DNA of 64,000 nt, taken from Sinosporangium siamense (GTDB lineage: Bacteria; Actinomycetota; Actinomycetes; Streptosporangiales; Streptosporangiaceae). The stretch covers positions 62,001 through 126,000 of the forward strand of contig NZ_BOOW01000013.1 of NCBI RefSeq assembly GCF_016863435.1, given 5' to 3'. Under the pieces are notes generated by a model. It was not told the origin of the DNA, made no database searches, and worked only from the letters and a program-made list of their open reading frames with translations. A program made the position numbers and the translations under genes. Below are positions 29,309-37,895 of this stretch, piece by piece. Numbering within the stretch: position 1 is the first letter of the stretch; each line of letters begins with the position of its first letter.

Positions 29309-30059
29309 TCTGCAATCATGCCGTCACCCCCCGCCACCGGGGGCCCACTTTCACCGACTCACCCCCTCCAGCCCCTTGAACACGCCAGGAGCCGAACCCG
29401 CACATGACCTGTACACGAGGGTGACTAGGCCCACGTCCGGCACCTTCCAGGCAGGCGGCGTGCAGCTGGGACGCCGGCCTGCACCCGTGTACGGCGTGAG
29501 CCAAGTCCATGTCCGGCGCCCCGCCCGGCGGCTCGCGCGCGGGGTGTGCACCACGTGAGCCCACATCAGGGCCCCGCCCACCTGGCAGTGGAACGCCTAG
29601 GGTCGCGGCCCAGGCACGGAAGAGGGGCCGACCAGCTCACCGCCCGGCCGGCGGCATGTGCCCGAGCCCGGTAGCCCGTCGTACCAGGTCGTCTCCCTCC
29701 AGCCGGGTGTCGCCGCGGTGTCCGCCGGACGGCACGGAACGGCCGCTGCGTGCGCGCGTGCCGTTAGGGGAGGGACGCCCGCCTGGCCGCGGAATGCCCG
29801 AGGTCGTGTCCCGCGCGGAGAGGCCCCGCTCGGGGCCGGCCTGGGGTCGTGGCCTGTGTGCCGGGGTGCGTGCGGCGTGAGCCGGATCCCCTTGCGGTGC
29901 CCGCCCCGGCCGGCGGCGGTGCCTGAAGCCGGATCCCGGTTGCGGTGCGCGCCCGGTTTGGTAGCGGGTGTCCGAGGCTCCGAGGCTGCAGCCGTACGTG
30001 GGTGCGGGAGCGCGTATACGGTGCCCGCCCGTCGGTCGACGGCGGGTGCCGGGGGCGGG
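29309..30059. repeat. Gene-free GC-rich stretch with degenerate direct repeats
   Basis: About 750 bases in which no frame has convincing protein composition or a ribosome-binding site. AGCCGGATCCC followed by TTGCGGTGC and GCCC recurs at about 29881 and 29930, and a third partial match (ACGGTGCCCGCCCG) lies near 30018. CGTCCGGC and TGTCCGGCGCC repeat near 29431 and 29511. This may be decayed coding sequence. Confidence 0.45.
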
Positions 30060-31301
30060 TTAGATTTCTCCCTTGTTTTCCAGTCTGGTTAGGGCCTTGG
30101 CCAGGGGGTGGGCGGTTAGGTCTACCTGCCAGTCTCGGGCGCCGAGGTCGCGTAGGCGGGCGGCGATGGACTCGTCGGAGATTTCCTCGGGGGGTTCCCA
30201 GGTGAGGCGGCGGACGGCGTCGGGCTGCAAGAGGTTCTCGGTCGGCATGCGGTGTTCGTCGGCCAGGGCGGCGACGACCGCGCGGGCGGCGGCGAGGCGT
30301 TTGGCGGCGACGGGGTCGCGGTCGGCCCACCGATTGGCGGGGGGAGGGCCGTCGCCGGGGGTGGTGGGCTGGGGGAGTTGCACCTCGCGCAGCATGCGGG
30401 CCTTGTTGATCGCGGCGAGCCAGTCGCGCAGATGCCGCCGGGCGCTGCGCCCGGTGAAGCCGCTTATCTCGGTCAATGTCCTGGTCGTACGGGGCGACTC
30501 AAGCGCCGCGGTCACGATGGCGGAGTCGGCGAGCACACGGCCGGGGGCCAGGTCGTTGTCCCTGGCGATGCGATCGCGTAGCTGCCATAGCTCGCGGACC
30601 ACCGCCAGGCCGCGTAGCGACCGCACCTTGTGTATGCCCGACGTGCGCCGCCACGGGTCGGCGCGCGGCGGTGGGGCGGGGGCGTTGAGCACCGAGTGGA
30701 ACTCCTGCTCGGCCCATTCCCGTTTGCCGCTTTCCTCCAGCTGCGTGGACAACACGTCCCGAAGCTCGATCAGCACCTCGACGTCGAGCGCCGCGTAACG
30801 CAGCCAGTCCTCAGGCAGCGGCCGCGTCGACCAGTCGGCCGCCGAGTGGCCCTTCTCCAGCCGGAGTCCGAGGATGGTCTCCACCATCGTGCCGAGCCCG
30901 ACCCGCTCGTAGCCGAGCAGCCGCCCGGCGAGTTCGGTGTCGAAGAGCTTGCGCGGTTTGAACCCCAGCTCCACGAGGCACGGCAGGTCCTGGGACGCGG
31001 CGTGCAGCACGATCTCCGCCTCCGCCAGCGCCGCGTCCAGCGCCGTGAGGTCGGGGCACGCCACGGGGTCGATCAGCGCGGTTCCGGCGCCGGTACGGCG
31101 GAGCTGGACCAGATAGGCCCGCCCGCTATAGCGGTAGCCCGAGGCGCGTTCGGCGTCGACGGCCACGGGCCCGTCCGCCGAGGCGAACGCCCGTATCGTC
31201 GCGGCCAGGTCCTCGGGGGCCTGGATGACATGCGGAATCCCCTCGCGGGGCTCGAGCAGCGGAACGACGTCGTGCTCAGGGATGGTTCTATCGTCGGTCA
31301 C
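30060..31301 (-). CDS. rnd: Ribonuclease D-like 3'-5' exonuclease with HRDC domain
   Basis: 413 residues from GTG 31301, which overlaps the DUF3000 stop by GTGA. The DEDDy exonuclease domain has motif I VAVDAERASG (D49, E51), motif II LHAASQDLPCL, and motif III YAALDVEVL with the Tyr and Asp. An HRDC domain follows (about 215-295; VVRELWQLRDRIARDNDL) and then an actinobacterial C-terminal extension. It processes or degrades structured RNA 3' ends. Co-transcription with DUF3000 is a conserved actinobacterial arrangement. Confidence 0.9.
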   Translation of the reverse strand: MTDDRTIPEHDVVPLLEPREGIPHVIQAPEDLAATIRAFASADGPVAVDAERASGYRYSGRAYLVQLRRTGAGTALIDPVACPDLTALDAALAEAEIVLHAASQDLPCLVELGFKPRKLFDTELAGRLLGYERVGLGTMVETILGLRLEKGHSAADWSTRPLPEDWLRYAALDVEVLIELRDVLSTQLEESGKREWAEQEFHSVLNAPAPPPRADPWRRTSGIHKVRSLRGLAVVRELWQLRDRIARDNDLAPGRVLADSAIVTAALESPRTTRTLTEISGFTGRSARRHLRDWLAAINKARMLREVQLPQPTTPGDGPPPANRWADRDPVAAKRLAAARAVVAALADEHRMPTENLLQPDAVRRLTWEPPEEISDESIAARLRDLGARDWQVDLTAHPLAKALTRLENKGEI

Positions 31302-31924
31302 GACCTGAAGGACTCCGGATCTTCACGCCTGCGCGGTGACAGGGACGCCACGTCTGGTGGTAGGGGAGGAATACCTGCGGCCAGGCACATCAGATCGCAC
31401 CAGGCGGCCGCGTGGCCGGAGAGGTCCTCGTCGGCCGGCGACCACGACGCGCGCAGCTCCAGCTCCGTGGAGACAGGGTCTTCGGCCTTGTTTCCGAACC
31501 CCTCCGAGACAGCTCTGGTCACCGTGCCGCCCGCGGCCCGGTAGCCGGCGCCGTGGGCGTCCAAGGACTCCGTCAGCCAGCTCCAGGCGACGGGCCCGAG
31601 CAGCGGATCGGTGGTGATCTCCGGCTCCATGTCCGCTCTGACGTAGGCGACCAGGCGGAACGGGCCGTCCCAGCCGCGCTGCCCGTCGGGGTCGAAGAGC
31701 AGGATGAGCCGCCCGACCGCGAGTTCGTCGTCGTCGCGGTAGACCGAGGCGCCCATCGCAGCTGAGTACGGCGCGAGCCGTTGAGGGGCCGGAATGTCCT
31801 CAAGCTCGATCTCAGGGCGGATCTCGCTGAGGCGCATGCTCTCGACCGCGCGTGTGAACACGGCGGGAGGCGGCGGCACGTCACCGAGGGTCATGTCGGA
31901 AGCGTAGGTCGTAGTTGGACGCAT
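31298..31924 (-). CDS. DUF3000 family protein
   Basis: 208 residues if started at ATG 31924; ATG 31894 and ATG 31960 are alternatives and no start has a strong ribosome-binding site. The core (FTRAVESMRLSEIRPEIEL, then QRLAPYSAAMGASVY, then ELELRASWSPADEDLSGH) matches the actinobacteria-specific DUF3000 family, whose function is unknown. GTGA coupling to the ribonuclease D gene suggests a role connected with RNA processing, but that is inference. Confidence 0.85.
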   Translation of the reverse strand: MRPTTTYASDMTLGDVPPPPAVFTRAVESMRLSEIRPEIELEDIPAPQRLAPYSAAMGASVYRDDDELAVGRLILLFDPDGQRGWDGPFRLVAYVRADMEPEITTDPLLGPVAWSWLTESLDAHGAGYRAAGGTVTRAVSEGFGNKAEDPVSTELELRASWSPADEDLSGHAAAWCDLMCLAAGIPPLPPDVASLSPRRREDPESFRS

Positions 31925-31950
31925 GGGGACCACGGAGGCGTGAGCAGGTG

Positions 31951-32094
31951 TCAGCGGCACTGGGCATTTTTCATCCGATTGAGCGAGCTTGGGTAGGTTG
32001 TCAGCACCAGGCGGGTCATGCTCATCTCGGGCATGTCCCAGCGGTGGCTCGCAGCAGGGGATGAAAAGGGCTCACTCCACATCGCGGTCATCAC
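31951..32094 (-). CDS. Possible small ORF upstream of DUF3000
   Basis: A 47-codon frame from GTG 32094 (or ATG 32091), with AAAGG five bases upstream. The product is Met-rich and includes SHRWDMPEMSMTRLVLTTY. It ends just before the DUF3000 gene and could be the first gene of that operon or a leader. No family is recognised. The lack of GC bias at several third positions argues for caution. Confidence 0.3.
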   Translation of the reverse strand: MMTAMWSEPFSSPAASHRWDMPEMSMTRLVLTTYPSSLNRMKNAQCR

Positions 32095-32561
32095 ACGGGC
32101 CTTTCGTCGTGTTGTGCTCCGACGTTGGCACGCCGCCGCGACATTTCCCCGCATCGCGCTCGGCGTGTCCCGAAAGTGGTGACAGAATCGATGCCGCGCG
32201 GTCCCTTGACGAACATTTGCGCCAATCGAGTAGAGATCACTACACCCCCGTGAGGCGCACTGTACTCTCCTTCGCCGGTGTCGGAAGCCAAGCGGGCACC
32301 TGAATGTGGTTGATTCTCCCGAAAACTGGTGGGCGAACTGGGTGAACGCCCCTAAACCTCCGGTGCCCCATGTGATCCACCCTTGGTTCCTCCCATGCCC
32401 ACCTTTCGGACATCCGACGCCCCACGGACACCCCTCCCCCCTACCTCCCGCGCACCTGCACATCACCTCATATGGCGACCCAAGCCTCTGCCGTACCCCG
32501 CGTCCCACGGGGGCACGGCATCAGTGCGCGGACCGCCTCCTGGTCATGGGAACCTGAAGGG
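32095..32561. other. Intergenic region before hemE
   Basis: About 470 bases with no convincing gene. The middle is less GC-rich. CTTGACGAACA near 32205, followed by TAGAGA about 19 bases later, could be a sigma-70-type promoter (spacing rather long) for the hemE direction. The last 200 bases before hemE are C-rich (ACCTCCGGTGCCCCATGTG). Confidence 0.35.
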
Positions 32562-33584
32562 GTGAATCCCGCTGACTCCGTCTTCATGCGGGCCTGCCGC
32601 CGCGAGCCCGTGCCGCACACTCCGGTCTGGTTCATGCGCCAGGCCGGCCGCTCGTTGCCCGAGTATCGGCAGGTTCGTGCGGACGTGCCCATGCTGGCCG
32701 CCTGCGCTACCCCCGACCTCATCGTTGAGATCACGATGCAGCCGATCCGGCGCTACGGCGTCGACGCGGCCATCTTCTTCAGCGACATCGTCGTGCCCCT
32801 CAAGGCCATCGGCATTGACCTCGACATCAAGCCCGGCGTCGGCCCCGTCGTCGCCGACCCCATCCGCGACCGGCGCGGCGTCGCCGCCCTGCGGCGCCTT
32901 GAGCCGGACGACGTGCCCTACGTCACCGAGGCGATCCAGTCGCTCGTCAAGGAGCTCGGCGGCACGCCGCTCATCGGCTTCGCGGGCGCGCCGTTCACCC
33001 TCGCGTCCTACCTGATCGAGGGCGGCCCCTCCAAGAACCACGATCACACCAAGGCCATGATGTACGGCGACGCCCCGCTGTGGCACGCCCTCATGGACCG
33101 GCTCACCACCATCGTGACCGACCACCTGCGCCTCCAGGTCGAGGCGGGGGCCAGCGCCATCCAGCTCTTCGACTCGTGGGTGGGCGCCGTCGCCCCGGCC
33201 GACTACCGCGAGTTCGTCATGCCCTACACGAGCCGCATCTTCGCCGCCCTCGCCGACCTGTCCGTGCCGCGCATCCACTTCGGCGTCGGCACCGGCGAGC
33301 TGCTCGCCCTCCTCGGCGAGGCCGGCGCCGACGTCGTCGGCGTCGACTGGCGGGTGCCCCTCGACGAGGCCGCCCGCAGGGTCGGCCCCGGCAAGGCCCT
33401 CCAGGGCAACCTCGACCCGGCCACGCTCCTCGCCCCCTTCGACGTGGTCGCCGAGCGCGCCCGCGACATCCTCGCCCGCGGCGGCAAGGCCGAGGGCCAC
33501 ATCTTCAACCTCGGCCACGGCGTCCTCCCCGGCACCGACCCCGACCAGCTCGCCCGCCTCACGGCCCTCGTCCACGAGAGCTGA
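32562..33584 (+). CDS. hemE: Uroporphyrinogen decarboxylase
   Basis: 340 residues from GTG 32562, which fits the usual actinobacterial start (short leader, then FMRACRREPVPHTPVWFMRQ); ATG 32472 would add 30 atypical residues. The enzyme decarboxylates uroporphyrinogen III to coproporphyrinogen III. The signature PVWFMRQAGRSLPEYR, the second motif (IGFAGAPFTLASYLIEGG) and the C-terminal HIFNLGHGVLPGTDP are intact. It opens the heme cluster with cgoX and chdC. Its last 70 bases are repeated three more times downstream. Confidence 0.96.
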   Translation: MNPADSVFMRACRREPVPHTPVWFMRQAGRSLPEYRQVRADVPMLAACATPDLIVEITMQPIRRYGVDAAIFFSDIVVPLKAIGIDLDIKPGVGPVVADPIRDRRGVAALRRLEPDDVPYVTEAIQSLVKELGGTPLIGFAGAPFTLASYLIEGGPSKNHDHTKAMMYGDAPLWHALMDRLTTIVTDHLRLQVEAGASAIQLFDSWVGAVAPADYREFVMPYTSRIFAALADLSVPRIHFGVGTGELLALLGEAGADVVGVDWRVPLDEAARRVGPGKALQGNLDPATLLAPFDVVAERARDILARGGKAEGHIFNLGHGVLPGTDPDQLARLTALVHES

Positions 33585-34183
33585 GCCCGGGCCGCCCCGG
33601 CCGCGGGGTGCCCGGGTGCGGGCCGGCGTACTCCCCGGGTCCGGGCGGGCACGGGCCGGTGGCCTGCGCGAGGCCGCCGGGGATGTGGGGGAGCGTGTGA
33701 TCATCCATCGGCCACGGCGTGCTCCCGGGCACCGACCCTGACCAGCTCGCCCGTCTCACGGCCCTTGTCCTAGAGGGCTGAGCCCCGGCCGCCGGGGTGC
33801 CCGGGGCCGGAATGGGCGGGGCCGCGTGATCATCGATCGGCTATGGCGTGCCCCTGGCACCAACTCCGACTAGCTCGCCCGCCTGACGGCCCTCGTCCGC
33901 GAGGGCTGAGCCCCGGCCGCCGGGGTGCCCGGGGCCGGGCGGGTGCGGGCCGGTGGCCTGCGCGAGGCTGCCGGGGATTGCCGCCGGGGATGTGCGGGAG
34001 CATGTGATCATCGATCGGCCACGGCGTGCTCCCGGGCACCGACCCTGACCAGCTTGTCCGCCTCACGGACTTCGTCCGCGAGGAGCCCCGGTCGCCGGGG
34101 TGCCCGGGGGCGGGCGGGCACGGGCCGGTGGCCTGCGCGTTCCGGCGGGCAGCGCCGCCGGGAGGTGTGGGACCGTGTGATCA
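33585..34183 (+). repeat. Three decayed tandem copies of the hemE 3' end plus trailer
   Basis: The last 70 or so bases of hemE (from 33511) and the GC-rich trailer up to TGATCAT are repeated with units beginning at 33708, 33837 and 34015 (unit lengths about 197, 129, 178 and 169 bases including the original). Copy 1 still encodes GHGVLPGTDPDQLARLTALV, then a changed ending and TGA. Copy 2 is frameshifted. Copy 3 reads GHGVLPGTDPDQLVRLTDFV and has lost the stop. Each trailer has GGCCGCCGGGGTGCCCGGGG or a variant and ends in GTGTGATCA or GCGTGATCA. The last TGATCA overlaps the stop codon of the convergent lipoprotein gene. Confidence 0.9.
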
Positions 34184-35233
34184 GCGGGGGGTCGGGTCTT
34201 CGGATCGCTCGGTCTTGTCGGTGTCCTCGTCGGTGCCCTTGTCGGGGTCCTTGGCGGTTTCCTTGGTCGTGGTCTCGGCGGGGAACGGCGGTGCGACGGG
34301 GATGGCCGGGAGGCGTGAGGCGCGGCGGCGCCGTACTCGGCGGCGCAGGGCGACGAGCAGCGCGCCCGCCGGGACGATCACGATGAGCCAGGGGATGAGC
34401 CAGCCGAGCACGGCGAGTGCTTCGCGGCCGCTCGCCATGAGGGAGTCCCAGCCGGAGGCGATGCTGGCGACGAAGCCGCGGGGTTCGTCGAGGGGGACGG
34501 GGGCGGTGGTCTCGGTGCCGGAGAGCTTGAGGGTGATCGAGGCCATCGTAGTCTGGGAGACCAGGGCTTTCTGGCGGGCCTGGAGGGACTCCAGTTCACG
34601 TTCGCGGTCGGAGAGTTCGCGCTCGACCTTGAGGACGTCGCCGACCGTCTCGGCCTTGCCGAGCAGGGTGCGCAGGGAGTCGATGGCGGAGCGGGCCGAC
34701 TTGAGGCGGCTGTCCACGTCGGCCATCACCTCGGTGACGTCCTCGGAGTTCTGGGTGAGGGAGCGGCGCTCGCCTACGGCGGTGCCGAGGGTGTTCAGGG
34801 TCGCCTGATAGGCGGCGGGCGGCACCTTGAAGGCCAGTTCGGCGGTCTGCCTGCTGTAGGAGTTGGACTCCTCGCGCACGAGGTGCCCTCCGGCGGCCGA
34901 GACGATCTGCTTGGCCTTGTCGGCGGCGGCCGGGACGTCGCGGACCCGCACGGAGAGTGAGGCGGTGTAGATGATGCTTCTGGGTTCCGCAGACAGTTTC
35001 GCGGGGGCGCCGCCCTGGGCTGTGGGGGTTGTCACGTTCCGGGCGTTCCCCGAATAGGCTTCGCCGGGCGCTGCCTCCTGCTTAGGCGCCGTGCCGCTGT
35101 CCTGGGCGCTCACCGCCGCGTGCTCCGCCTCTCCGGAGCCGCCGGAGTTGAGGGTGTTCTCGTAGCCGCCTCCACACGAGGACAGCGCCACAACGGCCAA
35201 TAGCGCGGTCAGCCCGAACCGCAGTCTCTTCAT
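34181..35233 (-). CDS. DUF4349 domain lipoprotein
   Basis: 350 residues from ATG 35233, with AAAGGGGG upstream. A lipoprotein signal peptide ends in the lipobox LSSC (C20). The DUF4349 region (SIIYTASLSVRVRDVPAAAD) is followed by a long coiled coil (DVDSRLKSARSAIDSLRTLL, then ERELSDRERELESLQARQ). One transmembrane helix near the C-terminus (WLIPWLIVIVPAGALLVALR) precedes a basic then Glu/Asp/Lys-rich tail. It is anchored at the outer face of the membrane and its function is unknown. It lies antisense between hemE and cgoX and is divergent from cgoX across 124 bases. Confidence 0.88.
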   Translation of the reverse strand: MKRLRFGLTALLAVVALSSCGGGYENTLNSGGSGEAEHAAVSAQDSGTAPKQEAAPGEAYSGNARNVTTPTAQGGAPAKLSAEPRSIIYTASLSVRVRDVPAAADKAKQIVSAAGGHLVREESNSYSRQTAELAFKVPPAAYQATLNTLGTAVGERRSLTQNSEDVTEVMADVDSRLKSARSAIDSLRTLLGKAETVGDVLKVERELSDRERELESLQARQKALVSQTTMASITLKLSGTETTAPVPLDEPRGFVASIASGWDSLMASGREALAVLGWLIPWLIVIVPAGALLVALRRRVRRRRASRLPAIPVAPPFPAETTTKETAKDPDKGTDEDTDKTERSEDPTPR

Positions 35234-35357
35234 GCCCCCTTTGACGGACAAGAACGGCAAAGCGGTTCGATGGTGGAGTCACGATGCGATCACGGCCCGC
35301 CAGGTACCGGTGGGGTGTGTGCGGAGTGCAGCGATACGGCGGGTAGCGTCGGATGCC

Positions 35358-36818
35358 ATGGAAGCCAATCGACGTCATGTCGTGGTGGTCGGCGGGGGCA
35401 TCGCCGGACTCGCGGCGGCCTGGTTCCTCCGGCAGGGCGGGGACCGGGTCCGGGTGACCGTGCTTGAGGGCTCGGACAGGGTGGGCGGCAAACTGCGCGC
35501 CTCCGAGATCGCCGGAGTCACGGTGGACGAGGGCGCCGAGGCGATGATCGCCCGGCGGCCCGAGGGCAAGGACCTGGCCGCTCAGGTCGGCCTCGGCGAC
35601 GACCTCGTGCTGCCGGGCACCACCTCGGCCTCGGTCCTTAGCAGGGGTGCGCTGCGGCCCATGCCGCAGGGCCAGGTGATGGGCGTGCCCTCGGACCTGA
35701 TGGCGCTGGTGAAGTCGGGCATCCTGTCGCCCGCCGGGCTGGCCAGGGTGCCGCTCGATCGCATTCTGCCGGCGACCCTGGTCAACACCGACGTGTCCGT
35801 GGCCGCCTACATCAGGGCCCGCCTCGGCGGCGAGGTGCTCGACCGGCTGATCGAGCCTCTCCTCGGCGGTGTCTACGCGGGGCGCGCCGACCGTCTGTCG
35901 CTCGATGCGACGATGCCGAGGGTCGCCGCCGCCGCACGCTCCGAGCGTTCGCTGCTGGCCATCGCGGGTGAGATCGCCGCTGAGGCGCCCGCGGACGCCG
36001 GTCCGGTGTTCACCTCGCTCCGCCGCGGCATGGGCAGTCTCCCGGACGCGGTCGCCGCCGCCTCGGGGGCGGAGATCCGCACCGGGACGATGGTGAGGGA
36101 GCTTCGCCGCACGCAGGAGGGGTGGCGCCTGGTCGTGGGGCCGGCCCGGGAGCCGGAGGTGATCGAGGCCGACGCGGTGATCGTGGCGGTGCCCGCGACC
36201 CCGGCACGCCGGCTGCTGGCCCCGGATGTGCCGAAGGCGGCGGCCGAGCTGGGCCGCTTCGACTACGCGAGCATGGCGGTCGTGACCTTGGCCTATCCGC
36301 GCTCGGCCTTCTCCGAGGCGCCGCAGGCCAGTGGCTACCTGGTGCCGCCGGTCGAGGGGCGGCCGGTCAAGGGGGCCACGTTCAGCTCGATCAAGTGGCC
36401 GCACATCACGGCCGACCACCCCGATCTGGTGGTGCTGCGCTGCTCCATCGGCCGCCTGGGGGAGGAGGGCCTGCTGCAGCGGGACGACTCCGAGCTGATC
36501 AATCTCGCCATGGACGAGATGGGCGAGATCATGGGCGTGCGCGGGCTGCCCAGGGACAGGCGGGTGACACGGTGGGGTGGCGGCCTCCCGCAATATGACG
36601 TCGGCCACCTGGACCGCGTGGCCAGGATCCGCGCCGCCGTCGCCCAGGAGCCGGGGCTCGCCGTGTGCGGCGCGGCCTACGATGGAGTCGGCGTTCCGGC
36701 GTGTATCAGCACGGGTCGCACGGCCGCGACCCGGATTCTCGACCATGTCCTGCGGGGGAGAGAATGGCGGGGCAACAACGTGAGCAATGTTCACTCTGTG
36801 GGCGGGGTCGGTCTGTGA
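35358..36818 (+). CDS. cgoX: Coproporphyrinogen III oxidase / protoporphyrinogen oxidase (HemY/CgoX type)
   Basis: 486 residues from ATG 35358. The N-terminal FAD motif is VVVVGGGIAGLAAAWFLR, and a second flavin-binding segment near the C-terminus reads GLAVCGAAYDGVGVPACI. In monoderm actinobacteria this flavoenzyme oxidises coproporphyrinogen III to coproporphyrin III in the coproporphyrin-dependent heme pathway. That role fits the chdC gene 77 bases downstream; older annotation would be hemG. The ferrochelatase (cpfC) is not in this window. Confidence 0.93.
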   Translation: MEANRRHVVVVGGGIAGLAAAWFLRQGGDRVRVTVLEGSDRVGGKLRASEIAGVTVDEGAEAMIARRPEGKDLAAQVGLGDDLVLPGTTSASVLSRGALRPMPQGQVMGVPSDLMALVKSGILSPAGLARVPLDRILPATLVNTDVSVAAYIRARLGGEVLDRLIEPLLGGVYAGRADRLSLDATMPRVAAAARSERSLLAIAGEIAAEAPADAGPVFTSLRRGMGSLPDAVAAASGAEIRTGTMVRELRRTQEGWRLVVGPAREPEVIEADAVIVAVPATPARRLLAPDVPKAAAELGRFDYASMAVVTLAYPRSAFSEAPQASGYLVPPVEGRPVKGATFSSIKWPHITADHPDLVVLRCSIGRLGEEGLLQRDDSELINLAMDEMGEIMGVRGLPRDRRVTRWGGGLPQYDVGHLDRVARIRAAVAQEPGLAVCGAAYDGVGVPACISTGRTAATRILDHVLRGREWRGNNVSNVHSVGGVGL

Positions 36819-36895
36819 CCAGTGTGTCCGCGTTCCTTTTCCGGGCAGATGAGGGCAGTGACTCACGGTCTGCTCGACTCGGAAGGGTGAGGTAG

Positions 36896-37594
36896 ATGGA
36901 AGAGAAGCCGCGGCTCAAGGCGCGCGACCTGAACAACGTGATCCGCTACACGATGTGGTCGGTCTTCAAGGTGCGTGAGCATTGCCCGGACGCCCGCGAG
37001 GACCTCGCCCGTGAGCTGGACGAACTCCTGGCGCAGGCCGCCGGGAAGGACGTCGTGACGCGCGGGATCTACGACGTGGCCGGGTTCCGCGGGGACGCCG
37101 ACATCATGTTCTGGTGGCACGCGCCGGCGCCCGAGGATCTTCAGGACGTCTACACGCGCTTCCGCCGTACGCAGGTGGGCCGCAAGTGTGAGCCGGTCTG
37201 GTCGGCGATGGCCCTGCACCGGCCCGCGGAGTTTAACAAGTCGCACATTCCCGCGTTCCTGGCCGATGAAGAGCCTCGGGGATATGTCTGCGTCTATCCG
37301 TTTGTGCGGTCCTTGGAGTGGTATCTCCTGGAGGATGCGGACCGGCGGCGAATGCTGGCCGAGCACGGGAAGAAAGCCCGCGACTATCCCGATGTGCGCG
37401 CAAACACGGTCGCCAGTTTCGCGCTGAACGACTACGAGTGGATGCTGGCCTTCGAGGCCGATGAGCTCCACCGCATCGTGGACCTCATGCGCACCTTGCG
37501 CGACACCGAGGCACGGCGGCACACACGCGAGGAGACGCCGTTCTTCACCGGCGTGCGCAAGCCCGCCGCGGAGATCGTCGCCTCGCTGCCCTGA
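36896..37594 (+). CDS. chdC: Coproheme decarboxylase (HemQ/ChdC)
   Basis: 232 residues from ATG 36896, with GAGGTAG just upstream. It belongs to the chlorite-dismutase-like fold. Catalytic Tyr134 lies in [14 protein letters not shown], and the heme-ligand His157 in [13 protein letters not shown]; these positions match the actinobacterial ChdC pattern. It uses H2O2 to decarboxylate two propionates of coproheme to give heme b. With cgoX it defines the coproporphyrin-dependent branch. Confidence 0.95.
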   Translation: MEEKPRLKARDLNNVIRYTMWSVFKVREHCPDAREDLARELDELLAQAAGKDVVTRGIYDVAGFRGDADIMFWWHAPAPEDLQDVYTRFRRTQVGRKCEPVWSAMALHRPAEFNKSHIPAFLADEEPRGYVCVYPFVRSLEWYLLEDADRRRMLAEHGKKARDYPDVRANTVASFALNDYEWMLAFEADELHRIVDLMRTLRDTEARRHTREETPFFTGVRKPAAEIVASLP

Positions 37595-37627
37595 GCCCTG
37601 AACGCCGGGTTCCCGGCCGCACGCCAT

Positions 37628-37655
37628 CGGCCCGGTGGGAGTCTCCACCGGGCCG
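37628..37655 (+). terminator. Hairpin downstream of chdC
   Basis: CGGCCCGGTGG (37628-37638) and CCACCGGGCCG (37645-37655) form an 11-base-pair stem with a six-base loop, 33 bases after the chdC stop. It could also serve the convergent small ORF. Confidence 0.7.
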
Positions 37656-37662
37656 GCTTGGG

Positions 37663-37773
37663 TCAAAGCACTCGGACTCTCGTCTTTCCGCAGACACAGC
37701 ATCGCTGCACCACGACCTTGCCGATGCTCTCGACGGCCTCCCACTTGTGCCGCAGATGTAGACGGAATTTCAT
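37663..37773 (-). CDS. Small zinc-ribbon-like protein, 36 residues
   Basis: ATG 37773 to TGA 37663. The sequence has H6 and H9 in a basic start (RLHLRHKWE), then C25, C26 and C28 in QRCCVCGKTR, so an HxxH plus CxxC set could bind one zinc ion. The pattern RHxWE then CxxCGK is one I associate with short actinobacterial zinc-ribbon proteins of unknown function. The ribosome-binding site is weak (GGTGA). It lies on the opposite strand between chdC and msrB, inside a 300-base gap. Confidence 0.5.
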   Translation of the reverse strand: MKFRLHLRHKWEAVESIGKVVVQRCCVCGKTRVRVL

Positions 37774-37895
37774 CAACGATTTCACCGAGTCCCCGTCCGG
37801 TCTCGTTGGCCCCCGACCGCGTACTCAACGGTGCATGCGGCGCCCGACCCACCGGGTTGCCGGATGTTTACCGCCCGGCTACGCGAAGTGGAATT

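Noticed and set aside
29658-30092. 144-codon plus-strand frame in the gene desert
   Set aside because: Composition is low-complexity and there is no ribosome-binding site or recognisable motif; it runs over the rnd 3' end.
33080-33700. 206-codon frame overlapping hemE and its trailer
   Set aside because: Out-of-frame with hemE and made almost entirely of Arg, Pro and Gly; a frame shadow.
33708-33781. Second hemE gene
   Set aside because: Only the last 24 codons are present, without start, upstream domain or ribosome-binding site; treated as a decayed partial copy.
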